This document shows, in pieces, positions 1 to 8,673 of a stretch of DNA of 64,000 nucleotides (positions are counted from its first letter, which is position 1; every line of letters begins with the position of its first letter). Source of the stretch: Leadbetterella sp035299025 (GTDB taxonomy: Bacteria; Bacteroidota; Bacteroidia; Cytophagales; Spirosomataceae); the NCBI GenBank assembly GCA_035299025.1, contig DATGXK010000007.1:1178001-1242000 (forward strand), written 5' to 3'. The translations under genes were made by a program, and so were the position numbers. Below the pieces are notes generated by a model, which was not told the origin of the DNA, searched no databases, and saw only the letters and a program-made list of their open reading frames with translations.

Positions 1-2
1 TT

Positions 3-3000
3 TTGGCAATTGTAATGAACCTACTCATTCTCTTGTTTGGGTTCATTGGATATCAATATTTAGGTGTTCGGGAATATCCCTCTATTGACCCCCCAATTGT
101 AAACGTTGGCACTAGTTACCCCGGTGCAAATGCGGATATTATAGAGTCGCAGATCACCGAGCCACTCGAAAAAGCTCTTAACAGTGTAGAAGGAATTAGA
201 TCTGTGAGCTCGAGTTCTAACCAAGGAAATTCTAACATTACGATAGAGTTTAATCTAGATGTGGACATGGAGAAAGCCACCAATGATGTAAGGGACAAGG
301 TATCACAAGCGGCGTTTATTCTACCAAGAGATTTGGATGGCTTGCCGACTGTTAGAAAAGCTGATGCAAATGCCGAAACTATTCTTTCCTTATCGTTAAA
401 CAGTGACTCGAGAAATATATTAGATGTTTGTGATTATGCCGAAAACGTGGTTTCGCCTCGCCTTGAAACCATTGAGGGCGTGAGTGAGATACGAATTTGG
501 GGTTTTAAAAGATATGCTATGCGTCTTTGGATGGACCCCAACAGACTGGCTTCCATGGGTGTAACTACACAAGATGTAAAAGCTGCTCTGGACCGTGAGA
601 ATGTAGAATTGCCATCGGGAAAACTACAGGGAACAACTACCGAACTTGTGGTAAAAACTGTTGGAAGATTTACGAATGCCGACGATTTTAACAACATGAT
701 TGTTAAGAACGTGGGAGACAGAATTATCAAGTTCAGGGATATTGGTTACGCTGAAATCGGAGCCGAAAATCTTGAAACCATACTTAGATGGAATGGTGTG
801 CCCATGTGCGGAATTGCAGTTCAGCCCCAACCAGGTGCAAATTATCTGGACATTGCCAAAGAAGTTTACAAAAGGAAGGCAGATATTGAAAAAACCTTAC
901 CACCAGACATCAAGCTAGGTACCATACTAGACTATACCACTTTCGTAAAGCAGTCTGTTGAAGAAGTGGTTGAAACCTTGGCCATTGCCATTGTTTTGGT
1001 GGTAATTATCATATTCTTATTCTTTAGAGATTGGATCGTAGCCGTTCGCCCTTTGATAGACATCCCGGTGTCTCTTGTAGGGACATTTTTCATAATGTAT
1101 ATTTTCGGCTTCTCTATAAATGTGCTTACCCTTTTGGCCATTGTTTTGGCTACTGGCTTGGTTGTGGATGACGGTATTGTAGTTACCGAAAACATCTTCA
1201 AGAAGATAGAAGAAGGCATGAACCCGATAGAGGCGTCTGTTAAAGGTGCCAATGAGATTTTCTTCGCCGTAATTTCTACATCTGTTACTTTGGCAGCTGT
1301 GTTTTTACCAGTAATATTCATGGAAGGTTTTGTGGGTAAACTATTCAGAGAGTTCGGTGTGGTACTTTCGAGTGCCGTATTGATATCGGCCTTTGTATCT
1401 CTCACATTAACGCCAATGCTCAACGCTTATTTGAACAGAAAAACCCATAAAAAGTCCAAATTCTACAATATGACTGAGCCTTTCTTTGAAGGAATGGAGT
1501 CGGGTTATAAGAATAGTCTTCAAAACTTTTTGACCAAAAAATGGTTGGTAATGCCTATCATGGTGGTCATCTTTGGTATGGTTTATTTCTTTTGGGGTGA
1601 GTTAAAGTCTGAACTAGCACCATTAGACGACAGAAGTGCATTACAAGTGCAATTCACTGGTCCGGAGGGTTCGTCTTACGATTATATGGACAAGTATATT
1701 CAAAAAGCAGGTAAGATGATGAAGGATTCGGTACCCGAACTTGCTGGCGTAATGACCATGACGGCTCCGTCATTCGGAGGTTCTGGTGCTGCAAACACAG
1801 GCTTTAGTAGAATTGCACTTTATCCAAAAGATCAACGAACCAAATCGCAAGCGGAGGTTTCGGAGATAGTTTCGAACGTGCTAAAGAAATTGCCAGACGC
1901 AAGAGCATTTGTGAATCAACAACAAACCATCGCTGTAAACAAACGCGGAGGCTTGCCCGTAGGCTATGTTATTCAAGCCCCCGATTTTGCCAAACTCAGA
2001 GAATACCTGCCGAAATTTATGGAGGAAGTTCAGAAAAGCCCAGTATTTACGACTTCAGATGTAAACTTAAAATTCAGTAAACCTGAGCTCTCTATTAAGA
2101 TTGACAGAGAAAAGTCAAAGAGTCTAGGAGTTGCAGTAGCTGATGTGGCACAAACCATGCAGTTGGCTTTTGCAGGGCAAAGGTTTAGTTATTTTACAAT
2201 GAACGGAAGGCAATACCAAGTCATTGGGCAATTTGAGAGAGGTGACAGAAACGAACCTCTTGACCTCAAAAGTATGTATGTAAAAAACAGCAGAGGTGAG
2301 CTTGTTCAGCTAGATAACATTGTAAAAGTTGAAGAAAATAGTAGCCCGCCGCAGCTTTATCACTACGATAGATATATGAGTGCTACTGTTTCGGCTGGCC
2401 TAACACCAGGAAAAACCATTGCAGATGGTATAAAAGCGATGGACGAAATAAGAGACAAATTGGGAGATGAAAAAATCAGGACAGCTTTAACTGGTTCTTC
2501 TCGAGATTTTGCCGAAAGTTCGTCCAATACCTTGTTCTCTTTTGGCTTAGCCTTGATTTTGGTTTTCTTGATTTTGGCGGCTCAATTTGAAAGTTTTGTG
2601 GATCCACTGATAATCATGTTTACCGTGCCTTTGGCTATTGCTGGAGCGGTTCTGTCGCTATGGTTATTTGACCAAACCATAAACATCTTTAGCCAGATTG
2701 GTATGATCATGTTGATTGGCCTAGTAACCAAAAATGGTATATTGATTGTGGAATTTGCGAACCAACTTCAAGAAAAAGGATATAGCAAAGCCAAGGCAGC
2801 TGTGGAAGCAGCGTCGCTGAGATTAAGACCAATCCTGATGACCACCTTGGCTACAACATTCGGTGCCTTGCCTATTGCTCTTGCTTTGGGATCTGCTGGT
2901 GCCAGTAGAAGGTCGATGGGTATAGTAGTGATAGGAGGACTTATGATGTCTCTTATCCTCACACTTTATGTAATTCCTAGCATGTATATTTATTTAAGTA

Positions 3001-3053
3001 AAAAGAAAAACTTTGAAAGAATGAAAGCCATAGAAGAAATGGCCGAAGCTTGA
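3..3053 (+). CDS. RND efflux pump inner-membrane transporter (AcrB/MexB type), 5' truncated
   Basis: This is the proton-driven inner-membrane subunit of a tripartite efflux system, exporting drugs or other amphiphiles from the periplasm or membrane. The reading frame is open at the window edge. The first visible codon is a leucine inside the first transmembrane helix, so about ten N-terminal residues are missing. The order is: TM1, porter domain (PSIDPPIVNV, near residue 30), a TM2-TM6 block from about 320 to 480 containing the paired aspartates of TM4 (GLVVDDGIVV) that relay protons, a second porter domain, then a second TM block from about 840 to 1000. The length of about 1016 residues fits the family. 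A TolC-like gene follows after 8 bp, and the membrane-fusion protein gene probably lies upstream outside the window. Substrate cannot be told from sequence. Confidence 0.95.
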   Translation: MAIVMNLLILLFGFIGYQYLGVREYPSIDPPIVNVGTSYPGANADIIESQITEPLEKALNSVEGIRSVSSSSNQGNSNITIEFNLDVDMEKATNDVRDKVSQAAFILPRDLDGLPTVRKADANAETILSLSLNSDSRNILDVCDYAENVVSPRLETIEGVSEIRIWGFKRYAMRLWMDPNRLASMGVTTQDVKAALDRENVELPSGKLQGTTTELVVKTVGRFTNADDFNNMIVKNVGDRIIKFRDIGYAEIGAENLETILRWNGVPMCGIAVQPQPGANYLDIAKEVYKRKADIEKTLPPDIKLGTILDYTTFVKQSVEEVVETLAIAIVLVVIIIFLFFRDWIVAVRPLIDIPVSLVGTFFIMYIFGFSINVLTLLAIVLATGLVVDDGIVVTENIFKKIEEGMNPIEASVKGANEIFFAVISTSVTLAAVFLPVIFMEGFVGKLFREFGVVLSSAVLISAFVSLTLTPMLNAYLNRKTHKKSKFYNMTEPFFEGMESGYKNSLQNFLTKKWLVMPIMVVIFGMVYFFWGELKSELAPLDDRSALQVQFTGPEGSSYDYMDKYIQKAGKMMKDSVPELAGVMTMTAPSFGGSGAANTGFSRIALYPKDQRTKSQAEVSEIVSNVLKKLPDARAFVNQQQTIAVNKRGGLPVGYVIQAPDFAKLREYLPKFMEEVQKSPVFTTSDVNLKFSKPELSIKIDREKSKSLGVAVADVAQTMQLAFAGQRFSYFTMNGRQYQVIGQFERGDRNEPLDLKSMYVKNSRGELVQLDNIVKVEENSSPPQLYHYDRYMSATVSAGLTPGKTIADGIKAMDEIRDKLGDEKIRTALTGSSRDFAESSSNTLFSFGLALILVFLILAAQFESFVDPLIIMFTVPLAIAGAVLSLWLFDQTINIFSQIGMIMLIGLVTKNGILIVEFANQLQEKGYSKAKAAVEAASLRLRPILMTTLATTFGALPIALALGSAGASRRSMGIVVIGGLMMSLILTLYVIPSMYIYLSKKKNFERMKAIEEMAEA

Positions 3054-3061
3054 TATTATTT

Positions 3062-4363
3062 ATGAAAAAATTATTAATTACAACAATATCGACGGTATTG
3101 TTTGGATATACAACCTTTTCTCAAGGAGTGCTAAAACTTAGTGACGCTCAGAAATATGCTCTGGAAAACAACTTTAGTGTTAAGGTATCCGAAAAACAAG
3201 TAGATTTGGCTCAGAATCAAATATTCAAGGCCAATGCTGGCATGATGCCCATAATAGACTGGAACACCAGTTTCAGTTCGTCTTTTAACCAAGTAAATCA
3301 GAATTTTGTTGATGGAAGAGTCATCAACAGATTCGGTAGGTCGTTGTCGCCAATAAGTAATTTGGCCCTTACTTATACGCTTTATGACGGACGTAGAATG
3401 CAAACCGTTTTTGAAAGGCTAAAAACCCAAGGACAACAATCTCAGATTCAAAAGCAATTGATCATACAAAATACGCTTAGCAATGTAATGCAGGTTTATT
3501 ATGATATTCAAAGACTGCAAAGCACCGAGGAATATCTCAATGAGATCATCAAATACTACGAAGAGCGTTTGAAGATAACTGAGGAAAGATGGCAAATAGG
3601 ACGTGGCTCTAAGTTAGATTATCTTCAATCAAAGGCCGACCTAAGCATTCAATTGACCAACCTGACGAATAATAAAAACCAATTGAAAAATGCCAAGATT
3701 GCCCTGAATGGTATCTTAGGGCGTGATGGAAAAATAGATTTCGAAGTTGAAAAAGAGCAAATTGAAAGCCCAATGTATGATTTATCTTTTTTGATTGACC
3801 AGGCCAAACTTCAAAACCCAGAGTTCTTGAGCTTAAAGAAAAACGAAGAAATAAATTTATTGAGCCAAAAAGAAGCCAGTTCATTCAAAAAACCTAGAAT
3901 AAATCTCAATAGCTCATTTGGATACAACTTTAACTCTAATAATGCCGGTTTGATTACTTTCAACCAATCTGTAGGTTTAAATGCCGGAGTTACGGCTTCT
4001 TGGAGAATTTTTGATGGAAATTTGATAAACAGAAATATCCAATCGGCTAAAATAAATGGTGAAATCATCCAAGCACAGAAAGCTGACTTAATAAATAGGC
4101 TTGAAAATGATTTGACTTCCTCTTATTTCCAGTACGAAACTGACAAGAAACTTCTTGAGCTAGAGAAAGAAAATAAAGAAATTGCTGCTGAAAACCTTTC
4201 TATTTCATTAGAAAAGTTCAAGTTGGGAGCATCTACGATTCTCGAGATAAACGATGCTCAAACAAGGTATAATACTGTTCTGAATAGGTTGGTGAGTGCT
4301 CAATACAACGTTAAAATTTCGCAGTTAGAGCTTTTAACAATAAGCGGCCAAATTATAAAATAA
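3062..4363 (+). CDS. TolC-family outer-membrane efflux channel
   Basis: This is the outer-membrane exit duct of the RND system encoded just upstream. The protein opens with a signal peptide (MKKLLITTIS... ending near FSQ). Two long coiled-coil-rich outer membrane efflux repeats follow, with the usual family phrases near the helix starts (LSDAQKYALENN; later LEINDAQTRYN), over 433 residues. An in-frame TTG at 3050 overlaps the RND stop. I chose the ATG at 3062 because it starts the signal peptide exactly. The 8 bp gap to the pump implies one transcript. The 3' end overlaps the convergent pxpA by 11 bp, and a strong terminator for this strand lies inside pxpA (4470-4503). Confidence 0.93.
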   Translation: MKKLLITTISTVLFGYTTFSQGVLKLSDAQKYALENNFSVKVSEKQVDLAQNQIFKANAGMMPIIDWNTSFSSSFNQVNQNFVDGRVINRFGRSLSPISNLALTYTLYDGRRMQTVFERLKTQGQQSQIQKQLIIQNTLSNVMQVYYDIQRLQSTEEYLNEIIKYYEERLKITEERWQIGRGSKLDYLQSKADLSIQLTNLTNNKNQLKNAKIALNGILGRDGKIDFEVEKEQIESPMYDLSFLIDQAKLQNPEFLSLKKNEEINLLSQKEASSFKKPRINLNSSFGYNFNSNNAGLITFNQSVGLNAGVTASWRIFDGNLINRNIQSAKINGEIIQAQKADLINRLENDLTSSYFQYETDKKLLELEKENKEIAAENLSISLEKFKLGASTILEINDAQTRYNTVLNRLVSAQYNVKISQLELLTISGQIIK

Positions 4364-5078
4364 CCTCGGCTATGGCTTTGGCGAAGGTCAAAGCATTAGG
4401 TGTATCGCTGTGGATACAAATAGAGTCGCATTTCAATTTCAGCGGGTACCCTTCAGAACTAATAATTTCAAGCCCATGTGCCAAAGCATGGGCTTGTTTT
4501 TTTACCTCATCCAAATCACTTTTTACAGCATTCGGTTCTTTTCTGTTTGACAATGAACCATCAGCTCTGTAAGTCCTGTCCGCAAAACACTCCTCATACG
4601 TCTGTAAGCCTATCTTTTTGCTTTCCTGGGTACTTAGGCTTCCAGAAAGTCCATATAAGATTAATGATTTATCAAAAGAAAAAACGGCTTCGGCAATCGA
4701 CCTTGCATAATCGACTTTTTTGGCAGACATGTTGTAAAGAGCTCCGTGAGGTTTTATATGGTTCAGTTTCACCCCAAATGCCTCCGAAATCTTTGTGAGA
4801 ACTTCTAACTGCCTTAATATTAGACTTTTGATTTCATCATTAGAAAGTACAATTTCTCTCCTACCAAATTCCTCCAAATCTGCAAAACCGGGATGAGCTC
4901 CTATTTTTAAACCCAATTTCAAAGCATTTTCAACCGTCTTTTTCATTATATACTCGCTACCTGCGTGGTAACCGCAAGCAATATTGACAGACGAAATATA
5001 GGGCATCAATGATGCATCGTGACCAGAATCTAGAAAATCACGAGATTCGCCCATGTCACAGTTTATATCCATGCTCAT
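4353..5078 (-). CDS. pxpA: 5-oxoprolinase subunit A (LamB/YcsF family)
   Basis: PxpA acts with PxpB and PxpC in the cytoplasm to open 5-oxo-L-proline to glutamate at the cost of ATP. The N-terminus has the family signature INCDMGES followed by IACGYHAGS and KIGAHPGFADLEEFGRRE, and KPHGALYN near residue 110. The length of 241 is close to the usual 240-255. The start overlaps the pxpC stop by 23 bp; a second ATG six bases further in is also possible. It is the last gene of the minus-strand operon. Its 3' end overlaps the convergent TolC gene and carries that operon's terminator antisense. The family name LamB here has nothing to do with maltoporin. Confidence 0.95.
   Translation of the reverse strand: MSMDINCDMGESRDFLDSGHDASLMPYISSVNIACGYHAGSEYIMKKTVENALKLGLKIGAHPGFADLEEFGRREIVLSNDEIKSLILRQLEVLTKISEAFGVKLNHIKPHGALYNMSAKKVDYARSIAEAVFSFDKSLILYGLSGSLSTQESKKIGLQTYEECFADRTYRADGSLSNRKEPNAVKSDLDEVKKQAHALAHGLEIISSEGYPLKLKCDSICIHSDTPNALTFAKAIAEVIL
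4470..4503 (+). terminator. Intrinsic terminator for the RND/TolC operon, inside pxpA
   Basis: A perfect 9 bp stem (AAGCCCATG, 4470-4478, pairing with CATGGGCTT, 4487-4495) with an 8 nt loop is followed by a run of seven T on the plus strand. It lies about 107 bp past the TolC stop codon, wholly within the antisense coding sequence of pxpA. No other hairpin with a T run is evident nearer the TolC stop. Confidence 0.7.
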
Positions 5079-5991
5079 TTTCTCTCAGTTTCAATGATTT
5101 ATTTATAAGTTCAAGTGAATTTTGAGTTTTAATCATTATATCAATGGCATGTTCATAACTCACCCTTTCAAATCTCATTTTTGCCCCAGCACCTAACTGT
5201 GCTAACTTAGAAAGATCGTTTTCTATTACAAATCCCAATTTTGGGTATCCGCCACTTACTTGAGCATCAGCCATTAAGACAATCAGTTGGCCATCAGGTA
5301 GAAGCTGAATTACTCCTTTACAAACCGAAGAGGAAATCATTTCCACTGGCTTTACCAAAGCTATTGGAAAGCCCTTTAATCTATAACCCATTCGGTTAGA
5401 ATCGCGTGAAATCTCGAAATCCGTTTTTTTCATTATGACCTTAGACTTTTCTTCCAGTTCGTCATATTCAAAAGAAGAAACAAATCGAATTCTTGAATTT
5501 TCAAGTCCTAAATCAAAAGAAACTCCAAATTTTTGCTCTTTGGCGTTTTCACTGCATGAAAGTTCAATAGCATCAGGTAAAGATAAAATATTCAGTTGAG
5601 ACTGATAAGATTTTGAATGGAGCCAAGGCAGTATTTCAAAACCACCTTTTACACCAAAATAGAGTCGTTCTCCCTCAATTTTTCTTTTAAAGCTTAATAT
5701 ATCGCCTACTTTTGCTCGGTACATTTTGTTATTCACCAAAGATGATTCATTCAAAAACGAGCCAAAATTTGCACCTGCCAAGGCAAATTCACAATCTTCT
5801 TCAAACTCAATAACTGGTCCAGGAAAGTGAATTTCCAAGCACGCTTCATTTTCAACATTGTCCAGAACTATATTCAAAAGTCTAAAACTGAGTGTATCCA
5901 TAACTCCGCCAGGGTTTATCCCAGACGACTGGTACGCAGAGCGGCCGAAATCTTGTATAGTCGTAAGAACACCTTTCTTTAAAAATTTCAT
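5056..5991 (-). CDS. pxpC: 5-oxoprolinase subunit C (biotin-dependent carboxyltransferase-like family)
   Basis: PxpC is the larger partner of the PxpBC pair that works with PxpA on 5-oxoproline. The opening residues (FLKKGVLTTIQDFGR) and NPGGVMD match the start of the KipA/AHS2 fold, and the phrase ALAGANFG comes near residue 75. GQLIVLMADAQVSGGYPKLGFV lies in the C-terminal third and is the family's best conserved block. The open frame extends to a TTG at 6009 inside pxpB. The ATG at 5991 sits 4 bp after the pxpB stop and aligns with the family N-terminus, so I chose it (311 residues). Confidence 0.93.
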   Translation of the reverse strand: MKFLKKGVLTTIQDFGRSAYQSSGINPGGVMDTLSFRLLNIVLDNVENEACLEIHFPGPVIEFEEDCEFALAGANFGSFLNESSLVNNKMYRAKVGDILSFKRKIEGERLYFGVKGGFEILPWLHSKSYQSQLNILSLPDAIELSCSENAKEQKFGVSFDLGLENSRIRFVSSFEYDELEEKSKVIMKKTDFEISRDSNRMGYRLKGFPIALVKPVEMISSSVCKGVIQLLPDGQLIVLMADAQVSGGYPKLGFVIENDLSKLAQLGAGAKMRFERVSYEHAIDIMIKTQNSLELINKSLKLRENEHGYKL

Positions 5992-5995
5992 AATT

Positions 5996-6649
5996 TCAAA
6001 CTGGGACAAATCTTAGCTTATCTCCTATCTTCAGAAAACTAAGGTGTTCTATATCAAATAGTTTTGTGCTTGTTTTTCCTATAATTTGCCAGCCACCAGG
6101 ACTTTCAAAAGGATAAATTCCTGTCTGCAAGCCAGCTAGGCCAACACTCCCTTTCTGCACCTTTAACCTTGGTGTTTCTCGTCTCGGCACAAACAAACGG
6201 TCATCCATTCCGACCAAGTAGGGAAACCCTGGTAAAAAACCTATCATCGCCACCGTATATTCCGCCTTTGCATGCAAATCAATGATTTCGTCAACACTCA
6301 AATTTGTATAATCTGCCACGAACTCCAAATCTTCGCCATCGTAAACCACCGGAATCTCCTTTGCTTTGTTCACGAATTGAAGTGGATCTTTCCCTTGTAT
6401 TATTCTTGATGAAAAATAAGACTCGAAAAAATTAATAAGGGACTTGTGATTTTGATAGAAAGACGAATCTACGAAAACGGTAACCGAACAATAAGAAGGC
6501 ACAACCTCAATTTGCCAATTCCAGTTCTCAGTCTCCAGCTGATGTTTCAGCGACATTACCCTTTGGTGACTTTGAAGACTCACTTCTTGCTTAAAAGAAA
6601 TAGTTATCGCTTTTTCAGAAAGTAGGGAGAATCTCGTTTCTTCTTCCAT
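5996..6649 (-). CDS. pxpB: 5-oxoprolinase subunit B (KipI/AHS1 family)
   Basis: PxpB partners PxpC. The N-terminal part (FSLLSEKAITISF) and the C-terminal cyclophilin-like domain with GFLPGFPYLVGMD, RLFVPRRETPR and VGLAGLQTGIYPFESPGGW are diagnostic. The length of 217 is within the usual 210-240. Its ATG overlaps the stop codon of the DUF255 gene in the arrangement TAATG, so translation is probably coupled. The same family includes KipI, a sporulation kinase inhibitor of Bacillus, but the pxpC and pxpA neighbours make the 5-oxoprolinase role the natural reading. Confidence 0.95.
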   Translation of the reverse strand: MEEETRFSLLSEKAITISFKQEVSLQSHQRVMSLKHQLETENWNWQIEVVPSYCSVTVFVDSSFYQNHKSLINFFESYFSSRIIQGKDPLQFVNKAKEIPVVYDGEDLEFVADYTNLSVDEIIDLHAKAEYTVAMIGFLPGFPYLVGMDDRLFVPRRETPRLKVQKGSVGLAGLQTGIYPFESPGGWQIIGKTSTKLFDIEHLSFLKIGDKLRFVPV

Positions 6650-8673
6650 TATATCTCAAGGAGTTTTAGGACCTCAATGGCAGACGAAACAGGCAAATGA
6701 CAAGACCGGTCAATACAAACAAAAATTTTCAACTCTTCTGGACTCTCCATTCTTCCCTCAAAAACCGATAAACTTGACTCCGTATCTGAACCAAAATAAA
6801 GGACATTAGGATTGAAATACTTCCTTTGAATTTCTGAAATAGCATCTTTATAACCCTTACCGAAAACCGTTATCTCTATTTCTTTTGAAGAAAGTAAAAT
6901 GCCCAAATCCGTCCAATTACTCAACCATTGCGGATCGCGAAGTGTTAGCGGTTTTAATTTTGAAAATATACTCTTTGCCAAATCACTGAAATCGGTATTT
7001 GATAGGATTCTGCCCAAAAAATAAAGATTTTTGACCATTGACGAATTGGAAGCAGGAATAACATTATCGAAAATTTCCTTTTTCCTGGCTATTAGTTTTT
7101 CTCCTTCGCTATCAGTAAAGAAAAACAGTTTTTCTTCTGAATCATAGAAATTAGCCAAAGTATATTTTACCAATCCCTCAGCCAAAAGCAGCCATTTTTC
7201 CTCAAAACTTATTTGATAATAATTCAAGAAGGCATCTATTACAGCTGCATAATCATCTAAAAAACCGGGTGTTTTCTTTAAACCAAATTGATGCCATAGG
7301 CCATAAGCTTTATCGCCAGTTATGTTTTCAAATTCAGAAATAAGATTTTTTTCAATAAAATGAACATTTTTTTCAATCAAATCAAGACCAATACCGAAAG
7401 TTTTATAGGCGTCAATTAACCCAGAAAGCATAAGGCCATTCCAACCACAGATTATTTTGTCGTCAAGTCCGGGCCGAACTTTATTTTTTCTGAATTGGTA
7501 AAGCTGCTCGTTACACTTCAACACAAAAGACCAATCGTTCGGTTTGGCCTCCAAATGCAACACATTGTTTTTATGTTCCCAATTTCCATTTTCAGAAATA
7601 TCATATATCTCTGAAAATCGAGTGGCGTCTTGCCCTAGAATATTCTCAATATCTTCGCGAGTCCAAACATAAAACTTACCTTCCTCTCCTTCTGAATCCG
7701 CATCCAATGCAGAATAAAAGCCCCCGTTTGTAGCAATTATTTCATTTCTAAGCCATTCTACTGTTGAAGTAACTGCCCATTTATAAAGTTCTGCAGTTTC
7801 GGAAAAAACATTATTGGAATTAAAAAAAAGAAAAGAATTGACGTAAAGACGCATCAACTGGCCGTTATCATAAAGCATTTTCTCAAAATGCGGAACCTTC
7901 CATCTTTCATCAGTCGAATAGCGAGTCCAACCGCCAGCCAAGTGATCAAAAATGCCTCCCAAACATATCCTATCTAAAGTTTCTTTCAGTTGCCTAGAAA
8001 GCCTTTCTTCTCTTGTTTGGTAGGTTAGGTTCAAAACCAGATTCCAAACACTGGGCATCGGAAATTTAGGAGCCCTACGCATTCCTCCGAGCTCTTTGTC
8101 AAAATCCCTTTCTAACTTTTCAGCAATAAGCCCTAAGTCTTCTTTTGTATAAGCAAAGTCCTCCAGATTATGCCCAAAAGTATATTTTTCAGAATCTTTA
8201 GCCTGTAAACTCTCTGCAAAACCATTTGCAGAATCTTGAAGTTGTTCACGTTTCTCGCGAAAAGACTCCTGAATCCCGTATAAAAGATTTATCCAATTTT
8301 TTTTAGGAAAATACGTACCACCATAGAATGGCTTCTGGTTTGGCATCAAGAATACATTTAGCGGCCAGCCACCTCTTAGGCCCATATTTTGGAGGGCTTC
8401 CATATACACACCGTCTATATCGGGGCGTTCTTCTCTATCAACTTTAATATTTACGAAGAAAGAATTCATTACTGCCGCCACCTCTTCGTTTTCAAAACAC
8501 TCATGTTCCATTACATGGCACCAATGACAAGCCGAATATCCAATGCTTAGAATTATTACCTTATCCTCCTTTTCAGCCTTCTGAAGAGCTTCTTCGCCCC
8601 ATGGATACCACTCGACAGGATTATTTTTATGTTGAAGCAAATACGGACTGGTTTCCTCGGCTAATTTATTCAT
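6649..8673 (-). CDS. DUF255 thioredoxin-domain protein (YyaL/SPATA20 family)
   Basis: A 674-residue protein with an N-terminal thioredoxin-like domain followed by an (alpha/alpha)6-type six-hairpin region. The N-terminus carries the family signature NPVEWYPWGEEA and the active-site-like CHWC at residues 49-52, followed by HVMEHECF. DREERPDIDGVYM and the GGWPLNVFLMP block follow, and HFEKMLYDNG lies in the middle. No signal peptide, so cytoplasmic. The biochemical role of the family is not settled. Its start overlaps the stop of the T9SS protein gene by 4 bp (ATGA) and its stop overlaps pxpB by 1 bp, so it is the middle link of the operon. Confidence 0.92.
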   Translation of the reverse strand: MNKLAEETSPYLLQHKNNPVEWYPWGEEALQKAEKEDKVIILSIGYSACHWCHVMEHECFENEEVAAVMNSFFVNIKVDREERPDIDGVYMEALQNMGLRGGWPLNVFLMPNQKPFYGGTYFPKKNWINLLYGIQESFREKREQLQDSANGFAESLQAKDSEKYTFGHNLEDFAYTKEDLGLIAEKLERDFDKELGGMRRAPKFPMPSVWNLVLNLTYQTREERLSRQLKETLDRICLGGIFDHLAGGWTRYSTDERWKVPHFEKMLYDNGQLMRLYVNSFLFFNSNNVFSETAELYKWAVTSTVEWLRNEIIATNGGFYSALDADSEGEEGKFYVWTREDIENILGQDATRFSEIYDISENGNWEHKNNVLHLEAKPNDWSFVLKCNEQLYQFRKNKVRPGLDDKIICGWNGLMLSGLIDAYKTFGIGLDLIEKNVHFIEKNLISEFENITGDKAYGLWHQFGLKKTPGFLDDYAAVIDAFLNYYQISFEEKWLLLAEGLVKYTLANFYDSEEKLFFFTDSEGEKLIARKKEIFDNVIPASNSSMVKNLYFLGRILSNTDFSDLAKSIFSKLKPLTLRDPQWLSNWTDLGILLSSKEIEITVFGKGYKDAISEIQRKYFNPNVLYFGSDTESSLSVFEGRMESPEELKIFVCIDRSCHLPVSSAIEVLKLLEI

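Noticed and set aside
932..1423. 163-codon open frame antisense to the RND pump
   Set aside because: It is the shadow of a strongly conserved transmembrane coding region and has no family resemblance, promoter or ribosome context.
4372..4798. Open frames of 66 and 106 codons on the plus strand across pxpA
   Set aside because: They lie opposite a well-supported gene; the only functional plus-strand signal there is the terminator.
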